This document shows, in pieces, positions 56,927-64,000 of a stretch of DNA of 64,000 nucleotides. The stretch is taken from the NCBI RefSeq assembly GCF_900107845.1, contig NZ_FNRM01000001.1, positions 227,747-291,746 of the forward strand, given 5' to 3'. The DNA comes from Alkalimonas amylolytica. GTDB lineage: Bacteria; Pseudomonadota; Gammaproteobacteria; Enterobacterales; Alteromonadaceae. A model generated the notes under the pieces. The model was not told the DNA's origin, made no database searches, and saw only the letters and a program-made list of their open reading frames with translations. Positions within the stretch are counted from its first letter, which is position 1. Every line of letters begins with the position of its first letter. The position numbers were made by a program, and so were the translations under genes.

Positions 56927-57868
56927 TTATAGCTCAATAGAGTAACACCAAAGTCGTTTCAACCCTGTGCTCGTCTCTCTGCTATAAGTTATACACTCAG
57001 GTAGTAACATAGTTACACCCTTTCGAGCTTTCCCCTCAAACAGCCAGTAAATACTAAATCCTAGAGATTGAATCTTTGTAGATAACGGAGACAAATAGAT
57101 ATTAGCATCAGGATAGTTACGATCAATGGTATCAACTATCTCTGAGATAACACCAGCGGTGGTAAAGGGATCGTTAGCTGGTGCAAAGTAACGATTATTA
57201 ATCCATGCACTATCTAAAGCCGCACCGCCGCCATCAGATGCTCGTAAAGCACTTTGCTGGTACATATCAGGGCTTAATGATGGAAATGAAAATATAGGGT
57301 AAATAATCGCCCCTTCCTTGTTATCAGCAACCTCACCTATAAGTTTATGATCATAGCCAACATTAATGATTAAAAATTCTTGCCCGCTTTTATTACCATA
57401 CAAACCATTTACAGGACGAGGCTCCCCTGTTGTTGCAGTAGTGAAAGTAGTATCTTCCTGCTTAGAGTAATATTTCGGTTCAGAGTATAATGCTGTAAAT
57501 TCTTTAACTTCAAGATACGATAGTTTAGCAGTAAGGAAGATTAAAACATGGCGCATAAAACCAGTTGTATCTATACATATCTTCTTACCTTCTAAATCTC
57601 CTAACTCAGCAAGAATTGCCGTTACTTGAGAAATTTCGTCAGTCGAAGGTGGCGTTACTTTAATGCCCTCTGATGGGTATTCACCAATCGTATACTTATA
57701 TTCTGGATGTATAACCCAAACCTTCTTCTCAGAGCGCACATCTTCGAAAACTTTATTAACTCTGAAACTTGAGTTATATGCAGATAGAAAAATATCAAAC
57801 TTAGGTAATTCTTCAGGAATTTTATCCGTCCGAATAGGACGCCGATAATACAAAGAGTAATCAAGCAT
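56927..57868 (-). CDS. Unknown protein of the methylase/PRTase/ATPase operon
   Basis: This 313-residue protein is the last gene of the four-gene operon; its ATG directly follows the stop of the ATPase gene. I do not recognise the family. Visible features are alternating strand/helix segments (KKVWVIHPEYKYT, then KKICIDTTGFMRHVLIFLTAKL at ~95-115). There is a DTTG-x-x-R turn at residues 100-106 and an acidic-Thr stretch (QEDTTFTTATTG). A middle GGGAALDSAW loop and a C-terminal YLSPLSTKIQSLGFSIYWLF also stand out. The Rossmann-like strand ending in D-x-T-G recalls nucleotide-sensing domains such as CARF, but this is only a resemblance. It could be the effector or sensor of the system. Confidence 0.75.
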   Translation of the reverse strand: MLDYSLYYRRPIRTDKIPEELPKFDIFLSAYNSSFRVNKVFEDVRSEKKVWVIHPEYKYTIGEYPSEGIKVTPPSTDEISQVTAILAELGDLEGKKICIDTTGFMRHVLIFLTAKLSYLEVKEFTALYSEPKYYSKQEDTTFTTATTGEPRPVNGLYGNKSGQEFLIINVGYDHKLIGEVADNKEGAIIYPIFSFPSLSPDMYQQSALRASDGGGAALDSAWINNRYFAPANDPFTTAGVISEIVDTIDRNYPDANIYLSPLSTKIQSLGFSIYWLFEGKARKGVTMLLPECITYSRETSTGLKRLWCYSIEL

Positions 57869-59914
57869 TTAAAATAAACTCCTTTGCGGAGTTGAAACTT
57901 CCCTTGCTACTGGCTTAGGAATGCCGTTCCACTTCATATCTAGTTTATTCAAAATTCTATCGAAATCATTCGATCCTTCCAAATCGAAAACTGATAATAG
58001 GGTTTCTCTGTTAAGACTTAGGTCGCCACGTCTTGAAATTGGCAATGACCATTTGGGTGCAAGCAAGGGGTTTAGCTGAATTTTCCTGTTAAGTTTTTGA
58101 CTATTTCTATCAGGTCTACCTTCGTTCATTTCAAAGATCAAAGAATAATTTAACGCGTCTTGCAAAATTTTTTTAGCCGACACTGTTAAATCATCGTCTG
58201 AAAAACTAAATGTCAAAGGAGAAACTTCTGGAATATTCATTGAAAAACGAGCTGTACGCAGAATAGATGCTAGACGACTTACCGATGCAAGTGCTGTGTC
58301 AGAGTCTTTACCAAAATTCGTATCTGATTCATACATAAAACGAGCAGCTTCCATCACAGCTTCAGTTTGAAACTCTATAGGAAGAGACTGGCCAGATATA
58401 AAATCTATCCCACGAAAAGTGGAAATTTCGAAAGCTTTGCTGAGAATTATCAATAAATTTCGGGGATTACCTGACGCCATTTTAACAAATGAGTCAAATC
58501 CAGCATAAACTACACCTCTGTTGGAATTAGCTTCTCTGCAAACCTGCGCAAACAAATCTGAAGCATAATGTCCATACGCATTAGTGTAATAGTTTCTTGT
58601 GGATTTAATTGTTGGCGAAATAAAATTGTCAGCGTCGGTTCTTATAGTTTCAGAGAGTGGTAAAGGTTGAACACCTTTCTTCATCTTTTTCATGAAGACC
58701 AATATATTAAGTTTTTGAATTACAATTGGCAGACCTAAAGTAAGGTTATTAATAACTTTATAGCATAATTCAGCTGCCTCTGGGTTATCACCATTGGCAT
58801 TCATGAAAGCATTTTCAAAAGATTTTCTAAATGATACTTCATTTACCGACAGGTTTAAGCGACTTATGGCGTCAACATAAAAATTAGAACTCTGAACTTC
58901 TTCAAAACATAAAGATGGGTCAAATGCTTCATTAGGTCCGACTACATTCGACCGAGGTGAGATACCTGCAGAAATTAACCTCTTAATAACAAACCTTTTA
59001 GCGAAATCAGGAAACCTTATCTCATCACTAAGTAATATACTATCCAGATACGTAGTCTTAAATTCAGCACCTTCGCGATTTTCCTCTCCGTCAGCTAAAG
59101 TTGCCTGAGTCTTTACCGCATAACGCCGTCCTGTAACACGAAATGTTGCAAGGGATTCGCCGTAACGAATCAAAGTATTTACTACTTGCTGTTGTCGACT
59201 AGAGAAGTTTTCAATCTCATCTATAAGATAAATAAGAGGAATATTTTCTAACTCCCTGTTCCACTTTTGCATTGCTTTGCTAATTCGAAGGCAAAGAGAG
59301 CCAATTGAAAAAGGGGCTTTAAGCTCAAGGTTTCCGCTAAACGCAGCATCATTCACAGCTTCATCAATATTTCTTCTTTGGAGAATTATCCAATTCCTGA
59401 AATCTTTAATCGATTGGCAATTATCAATTCCATCTCCAAATAGACTCTGTTTAATCTCATTGAGGAAATTGCTGTCATTAAAAACTTCTTCTGTGGAAGT
59501 ATCCCGGATGTCACATAAGGCATCTAAGACACCCTCCGCTAACTTTAACTCCAAATAGACGCCAAAAAGCTGTTGCCAGTTTATGGGAATATTGGAGCTT
59601 GCTTCGAATCTAGTTGCATCTACTCCAGTTGCTCTAAGGAAAATGGCTAGAAACTTGTGCTTTTTTAAGATTGAAACACCGCTTTCACCTTGAGAACGAA
59701 GTCTTACTACTGGGTAAGAATAATATCTAAGTAAATGAGTTTTCCCCGTTCCCTTGCCACCTAGAATAAATTTTGAGACTTTTGAAGTTGGCTCAATAAT
59801 AGTATTTATAATTTTTGCTGAACCAAGATCTGTCCATAAAGAATTGATCTGCTTGTCTGTAAAATCTGAAGCTCTTGCAAGTGTAAATGGGTTATCTGTC
59901 ACCATTAGAACCAT
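57869..59914 (-). CDS. ORC/CDC6-like AAA+ ATPase
   Basis: This 681-residue P-loop ATPase has N-terminal DNPFTLARASDFTD and Walker A GGKGTGKTH at residues 52-60. Walker B LIYLIDEIEN is at 227-236 and a sensor-type FRVTGRRY at 258-265. A long helical C-terminal region without recognised nuclease motifs follows. The pattern resembles ORC/CDC6-type AAA+ ATPases seen in prokaryotic conflict gene clusters (from memory; not searched). ATG 59914 is used; ATG 59905 has GGA 8 bases upstream and is an alternative. It lies 8 bases after the PRTase gene and abuts the unknown gene downstream. Confidence 0.82.
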   Translation of the reverse strand: MVLMVTDNPFTLARASDFTDKQINSLWTDLGSAKIINTIIEPTSKVSKFILGGKGTGKTHLLRYYSYPVVRLRSQGESGVSILKKHKFLAIFLRATGVDATRFEASSNIPINWQQLFGVYLELKLAEGVLDALCDIRDTSTEEVFNDSNFLNEIKQSLFGDGIDNCQSIKDFRNWIILQRRNIDEAVNDAAFSGNLELKAPFSIGSLCLRISKAMQKWNRELENIPLIYLIDEIENFSSRQQQVVNTLIRYGESLATFRVTGRRYAVKTQATLADGEENREGAEFKTTYLDSILLSDEIRFPDFAKRFVIKRLISAGISPRSNVVGPNEAFDPSLCFEEVQSSNFYVDAISRLNLSVNEVSFRKSFENAFMNANGDNPEAAELCYKVINNLTLGLPIVIQKLNILVFMKKMKKGVQPLPLSETIRTDADNFISPTIKSTRNYYTNAYGHYASDLFAQVCREANSNRGVVYAGFDSFVKMASGNPRNLLIILSKAFEISTFRGIDFISGQSLPIEFQTEAVMEAARFMYESDTNFGKDSDTALASVSRLASILRTARFSMNIPEVSPLTFSFSDDDLTVSAKKILQDALNYSLIFEMNEGRPDRNSQKLNRKIQLNPLLAPKWSLPISRRGDLSLNRETLLSVFDLEGSNDFDRILNKLDMKWNGIPKPVAREVSTPQRSLF

Positions 59915-59922
59915 CCAAATAA

Positions 59923-60876
59923 TTAATACTCTTTATGATATCTAAGAAACGCTGGAGCCCAAGGTAGATCCTTAACGTCAGCCCAATAAATTGGCGGCAC
60001 ATTGTCCGGTGTATTGTGCGAGAAACCAATAAGCAACTGACCGTTTTTATAGCCCAGCGGATGATTAGGCCAGATCCTTTTACCGTAGCTCTCAGTTATT
60101 AATGACATTTTCTCTTTATCAAACCAATTTGGGCATGTTGCGAAATATCGAGAGCCTTCATCGAAGGCTTGAAAAGAGCTATCAAGTTCAAATAAACACA
60201 TCGCCTTCCCATTAAAAAGTTTCTGATTATTTAATTTTTCTAATCCAGACGTAGTTGCAAAGAGTGACATAAATCGAATGTCTAAGGTTGGATTTGATTG
60301 CCGTAAACCACTCAAATATTCACTCAGATAATCAGTCACTTGAGTTCCAGAGCCAACTAAATCGTCAAAAAATACTAGCCTGGTAATATTTTGACCTCGA
60401 AAATCAAAAACAACTTCATTTCTATCTTGAGCCTTACGATAACTCAGAGTTGAAGCGAGATCTGCGAATAAATCTTTAGGTAAAGAGTTTACTTGTCGGA
60501 AATAGTACAGTAAATGAGCTCCACTTTCTGACGGATTACCAACACCTATAAAACGGGTACTTCGAAGTTCTGCATCGAACGCATTATCGATTATTTTTTT
60601 GTCTAGAGTTCCACCTGAGTTGCGACGGATTCGCTGTCTAATTGGTGAAAAAAAGTGATCCCTATATAAGGACTTGAGCATTTCACGCACTAGCCTTTTA
60701 CCAAAATACATAAATCTTGAAATCGCGAAAATGGCGTACAACTGCTCTTCATCACGATCAAAAAAGCTTCCATCAAAGTTTTTTAGCCAAGCATCAATCC
60801 CAGCCCAAGAGACTTCCTGATCCCAAGCATGGTTTATTAGGTTTCGAAGCTTAGATTCGAGGATTTTCTTTTCCAT
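59923..60876 (-). CDS. Phosphoribosyltransferase-fold protein
   Basis: This 317-residue protein contains the PRPP-binding pattern of type I phosphoribosyltransferases, LVFFDDLVGSGTQ (residues 167-179): two acidic residues followed by a G-S-G-T loop after a hydrophobic strand. An upstream GVGNPSESGAHLLYYFRQ (111-128) may be the pyrophosphate/flexible-loop region. A ~90-residue helical N-terminal part precedes it. It is not a recognisable housekeeping nucleobase salvage enzyme. Its place between a DNA methylase and an AAA+ ATPase points to a conflict-system role, perhaps using PRPP or a nucleotide-derived ligand. It starts 12 bases after the methylase stop. Confidence 0.8.
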   Translation of the reverse strand: MEKKILESKLRNLINHAWDQEVSWAGIDAWLKNFDGSFFDRDEEQLYAIFAISRFMYFGKRLVREMLKSLYRDHFFSPIRQRIRRNSGGTLDKKIIDNAFDAELRSTRFIGVGNPSESGAHLLYYFRQVNSLPKDLFADLASTLSYRKAQDRNEVVFDFRGQNITRLVFFDDLVGSGTQVTDYLSEYLSGLRQSNPTLDIRFMSLFATTSGLEKLNNQKLFNGKAMCLFELDSSFQAFDEGSRYFATCPNWFDKEKMSLITESYGKRIWPNHPLGYKNGQLLIGFSHNTPDNVPPIYWADVKDLPWAPAFLRYHKEY

Positions 60877-60888
60877 AATACTAGTTAT

Positions 60889-62301
60889 TCACTTTGAAAA
60901 AACCAGGACACTCTCTCGGGATATAACTGACGCAGTTCTGTTTCTTTTTGTCATCAATCCACGTGACTTAATATGATCTATTAGACTGAGCTCTAAATTT
61001 AGCCCAAGAGATGTCAAAATAGTCACTATAAATTCGTCATTTCGAAGAGTCTCATTACAAACTTGGTTATTACCTGTAACTATAACAATGTGACCATTCT
61101 CCGAAGTTACACGTGCCATTTCCGCAAGGGCATCTTTCATTTCAAGTAGATATTGACGAGTGATAAATCCTCTGAGCTCGTTTTTTGCTTTTATTTTCCC
61201 AACAACATCTTCATAAGAATCAGGAAGTTCACCTTGAGGCATAACTCTCCTAAACTTGGGCGCGTGTTCTCTACCAATTGATTGATCCTCTAAGACGGTA
61301 AGCTTATCAGGCTCTATAAGGCCAAGCCAATTGAGAGAGATGCTTGAAGAACGAATATATTTCTGAGCACTGCCGTATGGGGGAGAAGTAACAATCAATG
61401 GGACTTGAAAGTTTTTTGTACCTAAACTATCACAGGCGAGTCGCCTTGCATCCCTGCTAATAATTGATGCTGACGCCCTGTCACTATTAAAGCGATTAGC
61501 AGATGCAACTCGCTCAATGTTTGCTAACGATATCCTTACAAATTCTTGGAGTGGAGAGGATTCTTCTAACCATTTTAGTTTCGAAATTATTTTATTATTT
61601 GTTGCATCGCTAAACCGCTCTCTAGTTTTCAACCTAACAGGTACTGATATAGCGGGATCGGCATTACTAAAGCGTTTAGCGGTGACTGAGAAGCAGACTC
61701 TAAAGAAATCTCTAATTTCATTACCTTTTACTTCCATAACAGCTCTGAGAATAATTTCCAGAGCTTTCTTTCTCTCAGCTGAATACCAAAGATTACTATT
61801 AACTATAGCAATCTCTGGAGCACTCCTGTATCGCTTACACCTATAAGTAATCGCCTGAAGCTCCTCGGACAATTCCTGTACATCATAGTTAGTTGTCTTA
61901 ACTTTAGTAATCAATAATGCTAAGGGATTAGAATCGGAAACATATGGGGTACAACCTGCTAAAGATGCCTCAAGAGCAACAGTACCAGAACCACAAAATG
62001 GATCTAAAACTGCTTTTTCATTTTTGAACAAAGTAGATGCTTTGACAAAAAAGTTGGCTATATGTGGAATTAACTTTGCGGGGTAGGTATGAATTTGATG
62101 AGTATACTGGTCACCTAACTTAACCCATTCTACTAGAGTTCTAAAATCGACCTCAAGAGGTAAACCAGAAGCACGAAACTTAGCTATTAAATCCCTGTAG
62201 ATTTCCGAAGAATCCTTGATTAACGATTTGGTTTTTGGCACCACAACCTTACCTTCGTCATCTTCAAATTTCAAAACTGCTCGCCTATTAACCAAATTCA
62301 T
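60889..62301 (-). CDS. Site-specific DNA methyltransferase
   Basis: This 470-residue SAM-dependent DNA methylase is the first gene of the operon. HTYPAK at residues 71-76 precedes the SAM-binding DPFCGSGT at 100-107. The catalytic motif TSPPYGSA follows at 305-312, indicating amino (N4-cytosine or N6-adenine) methylation. The variable ~140-300 region probably recognises DNA. No restriction endonuclease is adjacent, so a plain restriction-modification pair is not evident. The next gene starts 12 bases downstream. The upstream side faces tRNA-Leu, 119 bases away. Composition is AT-rich. Confidence 0.87.
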   Translation of the reverse strand: MNLVNRRAVLKFEDDEGKVVVPKTKSLIKDSSEIYRDLIAKFRASGLPLEVDFRTLVEWVKLGDQYTHQIHTYPAKLIPHIANFFVKASTLFKNEKAVLDPFCGSGTVALEASLAGCTPYVSDSNPLALLITKVKTTNYDVQELSEELQAITYRCKRYRSAPEIAIVNSNLWYSAERKKALEIILRAVMEVKGNEIRDFFRVCFSVTAKRFSNADPAISVPVRLKTRERFSDATNNKIISKLKWLEESSPLQEFVRISLANIERVASANRFNSDRASASIISRDARRLACDSLGTKNFQVPLIVTSPPYGSAQKYIRSSSISLNWLGLIEPDKLTVLEDQSIGREHAPKFRRVMPQGELPDSYEDVVGKIKAKNELRGFITRQYLLEMKDALAEMARVTSENGHIVIVTGNNQVCNETLRNDEFIVTILTSLGLNLELSLIDHIKSRGLMTKRNRTASVISRESVLVFSK

Positions 62302-62420
62302 TCTCTGGAACGACGCAAAATAATATTATTGATGATTGTATCTAGTGCAGACGTACGAGACAAATGTATTCTGTCAATTAAAATTTGATAGTGCTTGCAA
62401 AAGCAATATTGCAGGAAAAA

Positions 62421-62507
62421 TGGTGCCTAGGGTCGGACTCGAACCGACACGTTGTTTCCAACGGTGGATTTTGAATCCACTGCGTCTACCAATTTCGCCA
62501 CCCAGGC
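62421..62507 (-). tRNA. tRNA-Leu (anticodon CAA)
   Basis: This 87-base cloverleaf runs 5' from 62507. The acceptor GCCTGGG pairs with the 3' CCTAGGC (one G:U-type position), and the encoded CCA ends at 62421. The anticodon loop TTCAAAA gives CAA, and the stem GTGGA/TCCAC flanks it. A long variable arm (CGTTGGAAACAACG) marks a class II tRNA, and the T arm has GGTTCGAGTCC. It resembles E. coli leuX, a well known island integration site. Confidence 0.97.
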
Positions 62508-62526
62508 ACTGGGGGAAAACGCAGTC

Positions 62527-62554
62527 ATTATACGATGGCTTTTGTCACACGCAA
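62527..62554 (-). promoter_or_regulatory. tRNA-Leu promoter
   Basis: On the minus strand, TTGCGT (62554-62549) and a perfect TATAAT (62532-62527) are spaced by 16 bases. They are followed by a GC-rich discriminator (GACTGCG), about 20 bases before the tRNA 5' end. Confidence 0.75.
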
Positions 62555-62727
62555 GCGAATTTATCCATCGCCTTCATTGTTTGGCTATAAAATCACCGCT
62601 ATAACCGCTGTTGTATGCGCAATTGCGATAAATGCTATGCCTCTGGGTAAACCGTAGCGCGGGATCCTCTACCGATCGCTCACACCGGGCAGACCATTGT
62701 AGCGGTAGCCCCCTATCCAACCGGCTG

Positions 62728-63120
62728 CTAATCATCCGCTGCCGAGGGTATATCTATACCCGCTGGTTGCCAAAGCTCGATAGGGTTGCCCTCCGGATCA
62801 TGCAAACGCGCAAAACGCCCGTTGGGGTAGGTTTCTGGATCCAGCTGGACTTCGATGGCACTGGCAGTAAGCTGCGCGACCATTTTATCCAGATCCAGCA
62901 CCCGGAAATTGAGCATCCAGGCTTGCTCCGGCTTGCCAAAATAGTCGCTATCGGCCGGGAAAGGAGCAAATACGGTCGGGCCTTTTTGCTGCCACCAGGG
63001 CGATTGCTGATACGTATCAGGGACAGGATCAATCCCAAGATGCTCTGTATACCAGCGCGATAAAGCGGCTGGGTCTTTGGCTCTGAAAAAAATGCCTCCG
63101 ATACCGGTTACTTTTTCCAT
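62728..63120 (-). CDS. VOC-family (glyoxalase-like) protein
   Basis: This 130-residue protein has the vicinal-oxygen-chelate fold pattern. GIGGIFFRAKDPAALSRWYTEHLG is at the N-terminus and GRFARLHDPEGNPIELWQP at the C-terminus. The metal ligands are likely E and H in these segments. Substrate is unknown. The family includes glyoxalases, dioxygenases and resistance proteins. ATG 63120 is chosen for the conserved start. A GTG 4 codons upstream is possible. Confidence 0.85.
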   Translation of the reverse strand: MEKVTGIGGIFFRAKDPAALSRWYTEHLGIDPVPDTYQQSPWWQQKGPTVFAPFPADSDYFGKPEQAWMLNFRVLDLDKMVAQLTASAIEVQLDPETYPNGRFARLHDPEGNPIELWQPAGIDIPSAADD

Positions 63121-63191
63121 GTCGCTGCTCACACCATTTCGATGCTTCTACTATAGACCAGTTAGCACCATCTGGCGGCTGATGACATCCA

Positions 63192-64000
63192 TTAAGGCGC
63201 AGCCGACAACTGACTCTCTATCTGCTCCACAATCGCCTGCTGGCACACCGGACAAAAGTGGTTGTCGCCCATATCCAGCAACATAATGCAGGCCAGGGCC
63301 GGTCGGTAGTAATGCTCAGCGCTGTAGTTGGCGCCCAGAAAAGCACCCACGACGCCCTGATGCGGCTCGGCTGTTAAGGTCGACATCTGCCGGTTTTGCA
63401 TAAACGCCTGCTGGTTCCAGGGTGTTGGAATGGGAATGCCTTCGGTGGCAAGATGCTGCCACTTTAAAGGGGCTAACCCCGCCTTGCTGGTAATATTGGG
63501 CTGGTAAGGCTCAATGGTCCCGTCACTGCCGGCATAACCCGGGGTATCGTGAAAGTATTCATCCGCCAGGCCAGCCAGTGAGTGCCCGAGTTCATGCAGT
63601 AATAAAAACTCCCGCCTTGGGTGAAACGCCGGGGCAATGGCGTAGGTTTGGAAAATGCCACTGCCATGATAATCACTCGAATTAGTCAGGATCACGATGC
63701 TGTGATAGGGCACAGCCATAGCGGCGTTACGAATGGCGTGAACTTCCATACTCAGTGCATAGCGCGGCATGCCCAGGGCATTGGGGTTAACGGCAAAACG
63801 GGTATCCAGCGGCTGCCCGCCGTTGCGAAAGCCAATGCCACTGTCGGTGGACGGCGTCATCACTGCATGCACCTGCATACGTGGCCGCAAACGATCAAAA
63901 GGGGCGTACTGAAACAACGCCTGGCTTAGTTCGCTGGCCGCCTGAAAAAATGCCTCGACCTCACCAGCCTGAAAGCCTTCGGCAAGAAATACCAGGCCAT
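63192..64000 (-). CDS. M64-family metallopeptidase-like protein (partial)
   Basis: The gene runs beyond the right edge, so its N-terminus is missing. The visible part has VFLAEGFQAGEVEAFFQAA, then the zinc motif HELGHSLAGLADEY (HExxH plus downstream Glu) typical of peptidase M64. A C-terminal CIMLLDMGDNHFCPVCQQAI follows. It would be a zinc peptidase, probably secreted, but no signal peptide can be seen because of the truncation. Confidence 0.82.
   Translation of the reverse strand, partial: GLVFLAEGFQAGEVEAFFQAASELSQALFQYAPFDRLRPRMQVHAVMTPSTDSGIGFRNGGQPLDTRFAVNPNALGMPRYALSMEVHAIRNAAMAVPYHSIVILTNSSDYHGSGIFQTYAIAPAFHPRREFLLLHELGHSLAGLADEYFHDTPGYAGSDGTIEPYQPNITSKAGLAPLKWQHLATEGIPIPTPWNQQAFMQNRQMSTLTAEPHQGVVGAFLGANYSAEHYYRPALACIMLLDMGDNHFCPVCQQAIVEQIESQLSAAP

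Larger units (their letters stand above)
56927..62301 (-). other. Accessory island: methylase, PRTase, AAA+ ATPase, unknown
   Basis: Four genes in one direction have intergenic distances of 12, 8 and 0 bases. The DNA is visibly more AT-rich (about 37-40% GC by eye) than dnaB on one side and the VOC gene on the other. The block lies between dnaB and the 3' end of tRNA-Leu, a common integration position. No integrase, transposase or direct-repeat attachment sites were found. Confidence 0.7.

Noticed and set aside
62336-62590. Apparent 84-residue plus-strand reading frame
   Set aside because: Its central part (VPRVGLEPTR...) is the well known artefact of reading antisense through a tRNA-Leu gene, here at 62421-62507.

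Overview
The window reads as chromosome of a free-living, flagellar/chemotactic gammaproteobacterium close to Alteromonadales/Chromatiaceae genera such as Rheinheimera, Alishewanella or Arsukibacterium. This placement is inferred from gene content and order: dksA-gluQ-pcnB-folK-panBC, dusA/zur, alr-dnaB, a PLP-dependent PanP instead of PanD, a TIGR03899-type gene and CadC-like regulators with large periplasmic domains. Flanks look about 50-55% GC by eye. The stretch 56.9-62.3 kb is clearly more AT-rich.

Layout. 0-4.75 kb (minus): an Mrp/Mnh-type cation/proton antiporter operon (E-F-G-B-C-D-D'), running off the left edge. 4.98-7.31 kb (plus): pyrB and hemL. 7.3-12.0 kb (minus): two ToxR/CadC-like membrane regulators flanking a small secreted peptide gene that carries a 12-residue Cys motif twice. 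12.15-18.1 kb (minus): mrcB, hrpB, pepB. 18.3-23.7 kb (plus): dksA, gluQ, pcnB (probable AUU start), folK, panB, panC, cutA. 23.8-26.5 kb (minus): a small accessory patch with a 58-residue gene, a membrane protein and hipBA. 26.6-30.1 kb (minus): acnA and fpr. 30.3-34.6 kb (plus): a UbiA-family prenyltransferase fused by overlap to frdABCD, behind a possible FNR-type promoter. 34.6-41.0 kb (minus): a lipoprotein-like or anchored unknown, panP, an ABC-2 exporter pair, ubiX and mpl. 41.2-44.6 kb (plus): fbp, ppa and a chemoreceptor. 44.6-51.8 kb: signalling proteins (REC-EAL, degenerate hybrid kinase), a TIGR03899-type gene interrupted by an in-frame TAG, an outer-membrane barrel, a PCu(A)C copper chaperone and a small secreted protein. 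52.0-56.6 kb: dusA/zur, cheX, alr, dnaB.

56.9-62.3 kb (minus) is the most interesting accessory segment. It is a tight four-gene operon encoding a DNA methyltransferase, a phosphoribosyltransferase-fold protein, an ORC/CDC6-like AAA+ ATPase and a protein of unknown function. It abuts the 3' end of a tRNA-Leu(CAA) gene. It looks like a horizontally acquired conflict/defence-type system without a recognisable nuclease or helicase. The right end holds tRNA-Leu, a VOC-family protein and a truncated M64-type metallopeptidase.

Functional links: panB and panC lack a neighbouring panD, and panP about 12 kb away can supply beta-alanine. The prenyltransferase beside frdABCD could support the quinone needed for fumarate respiration.
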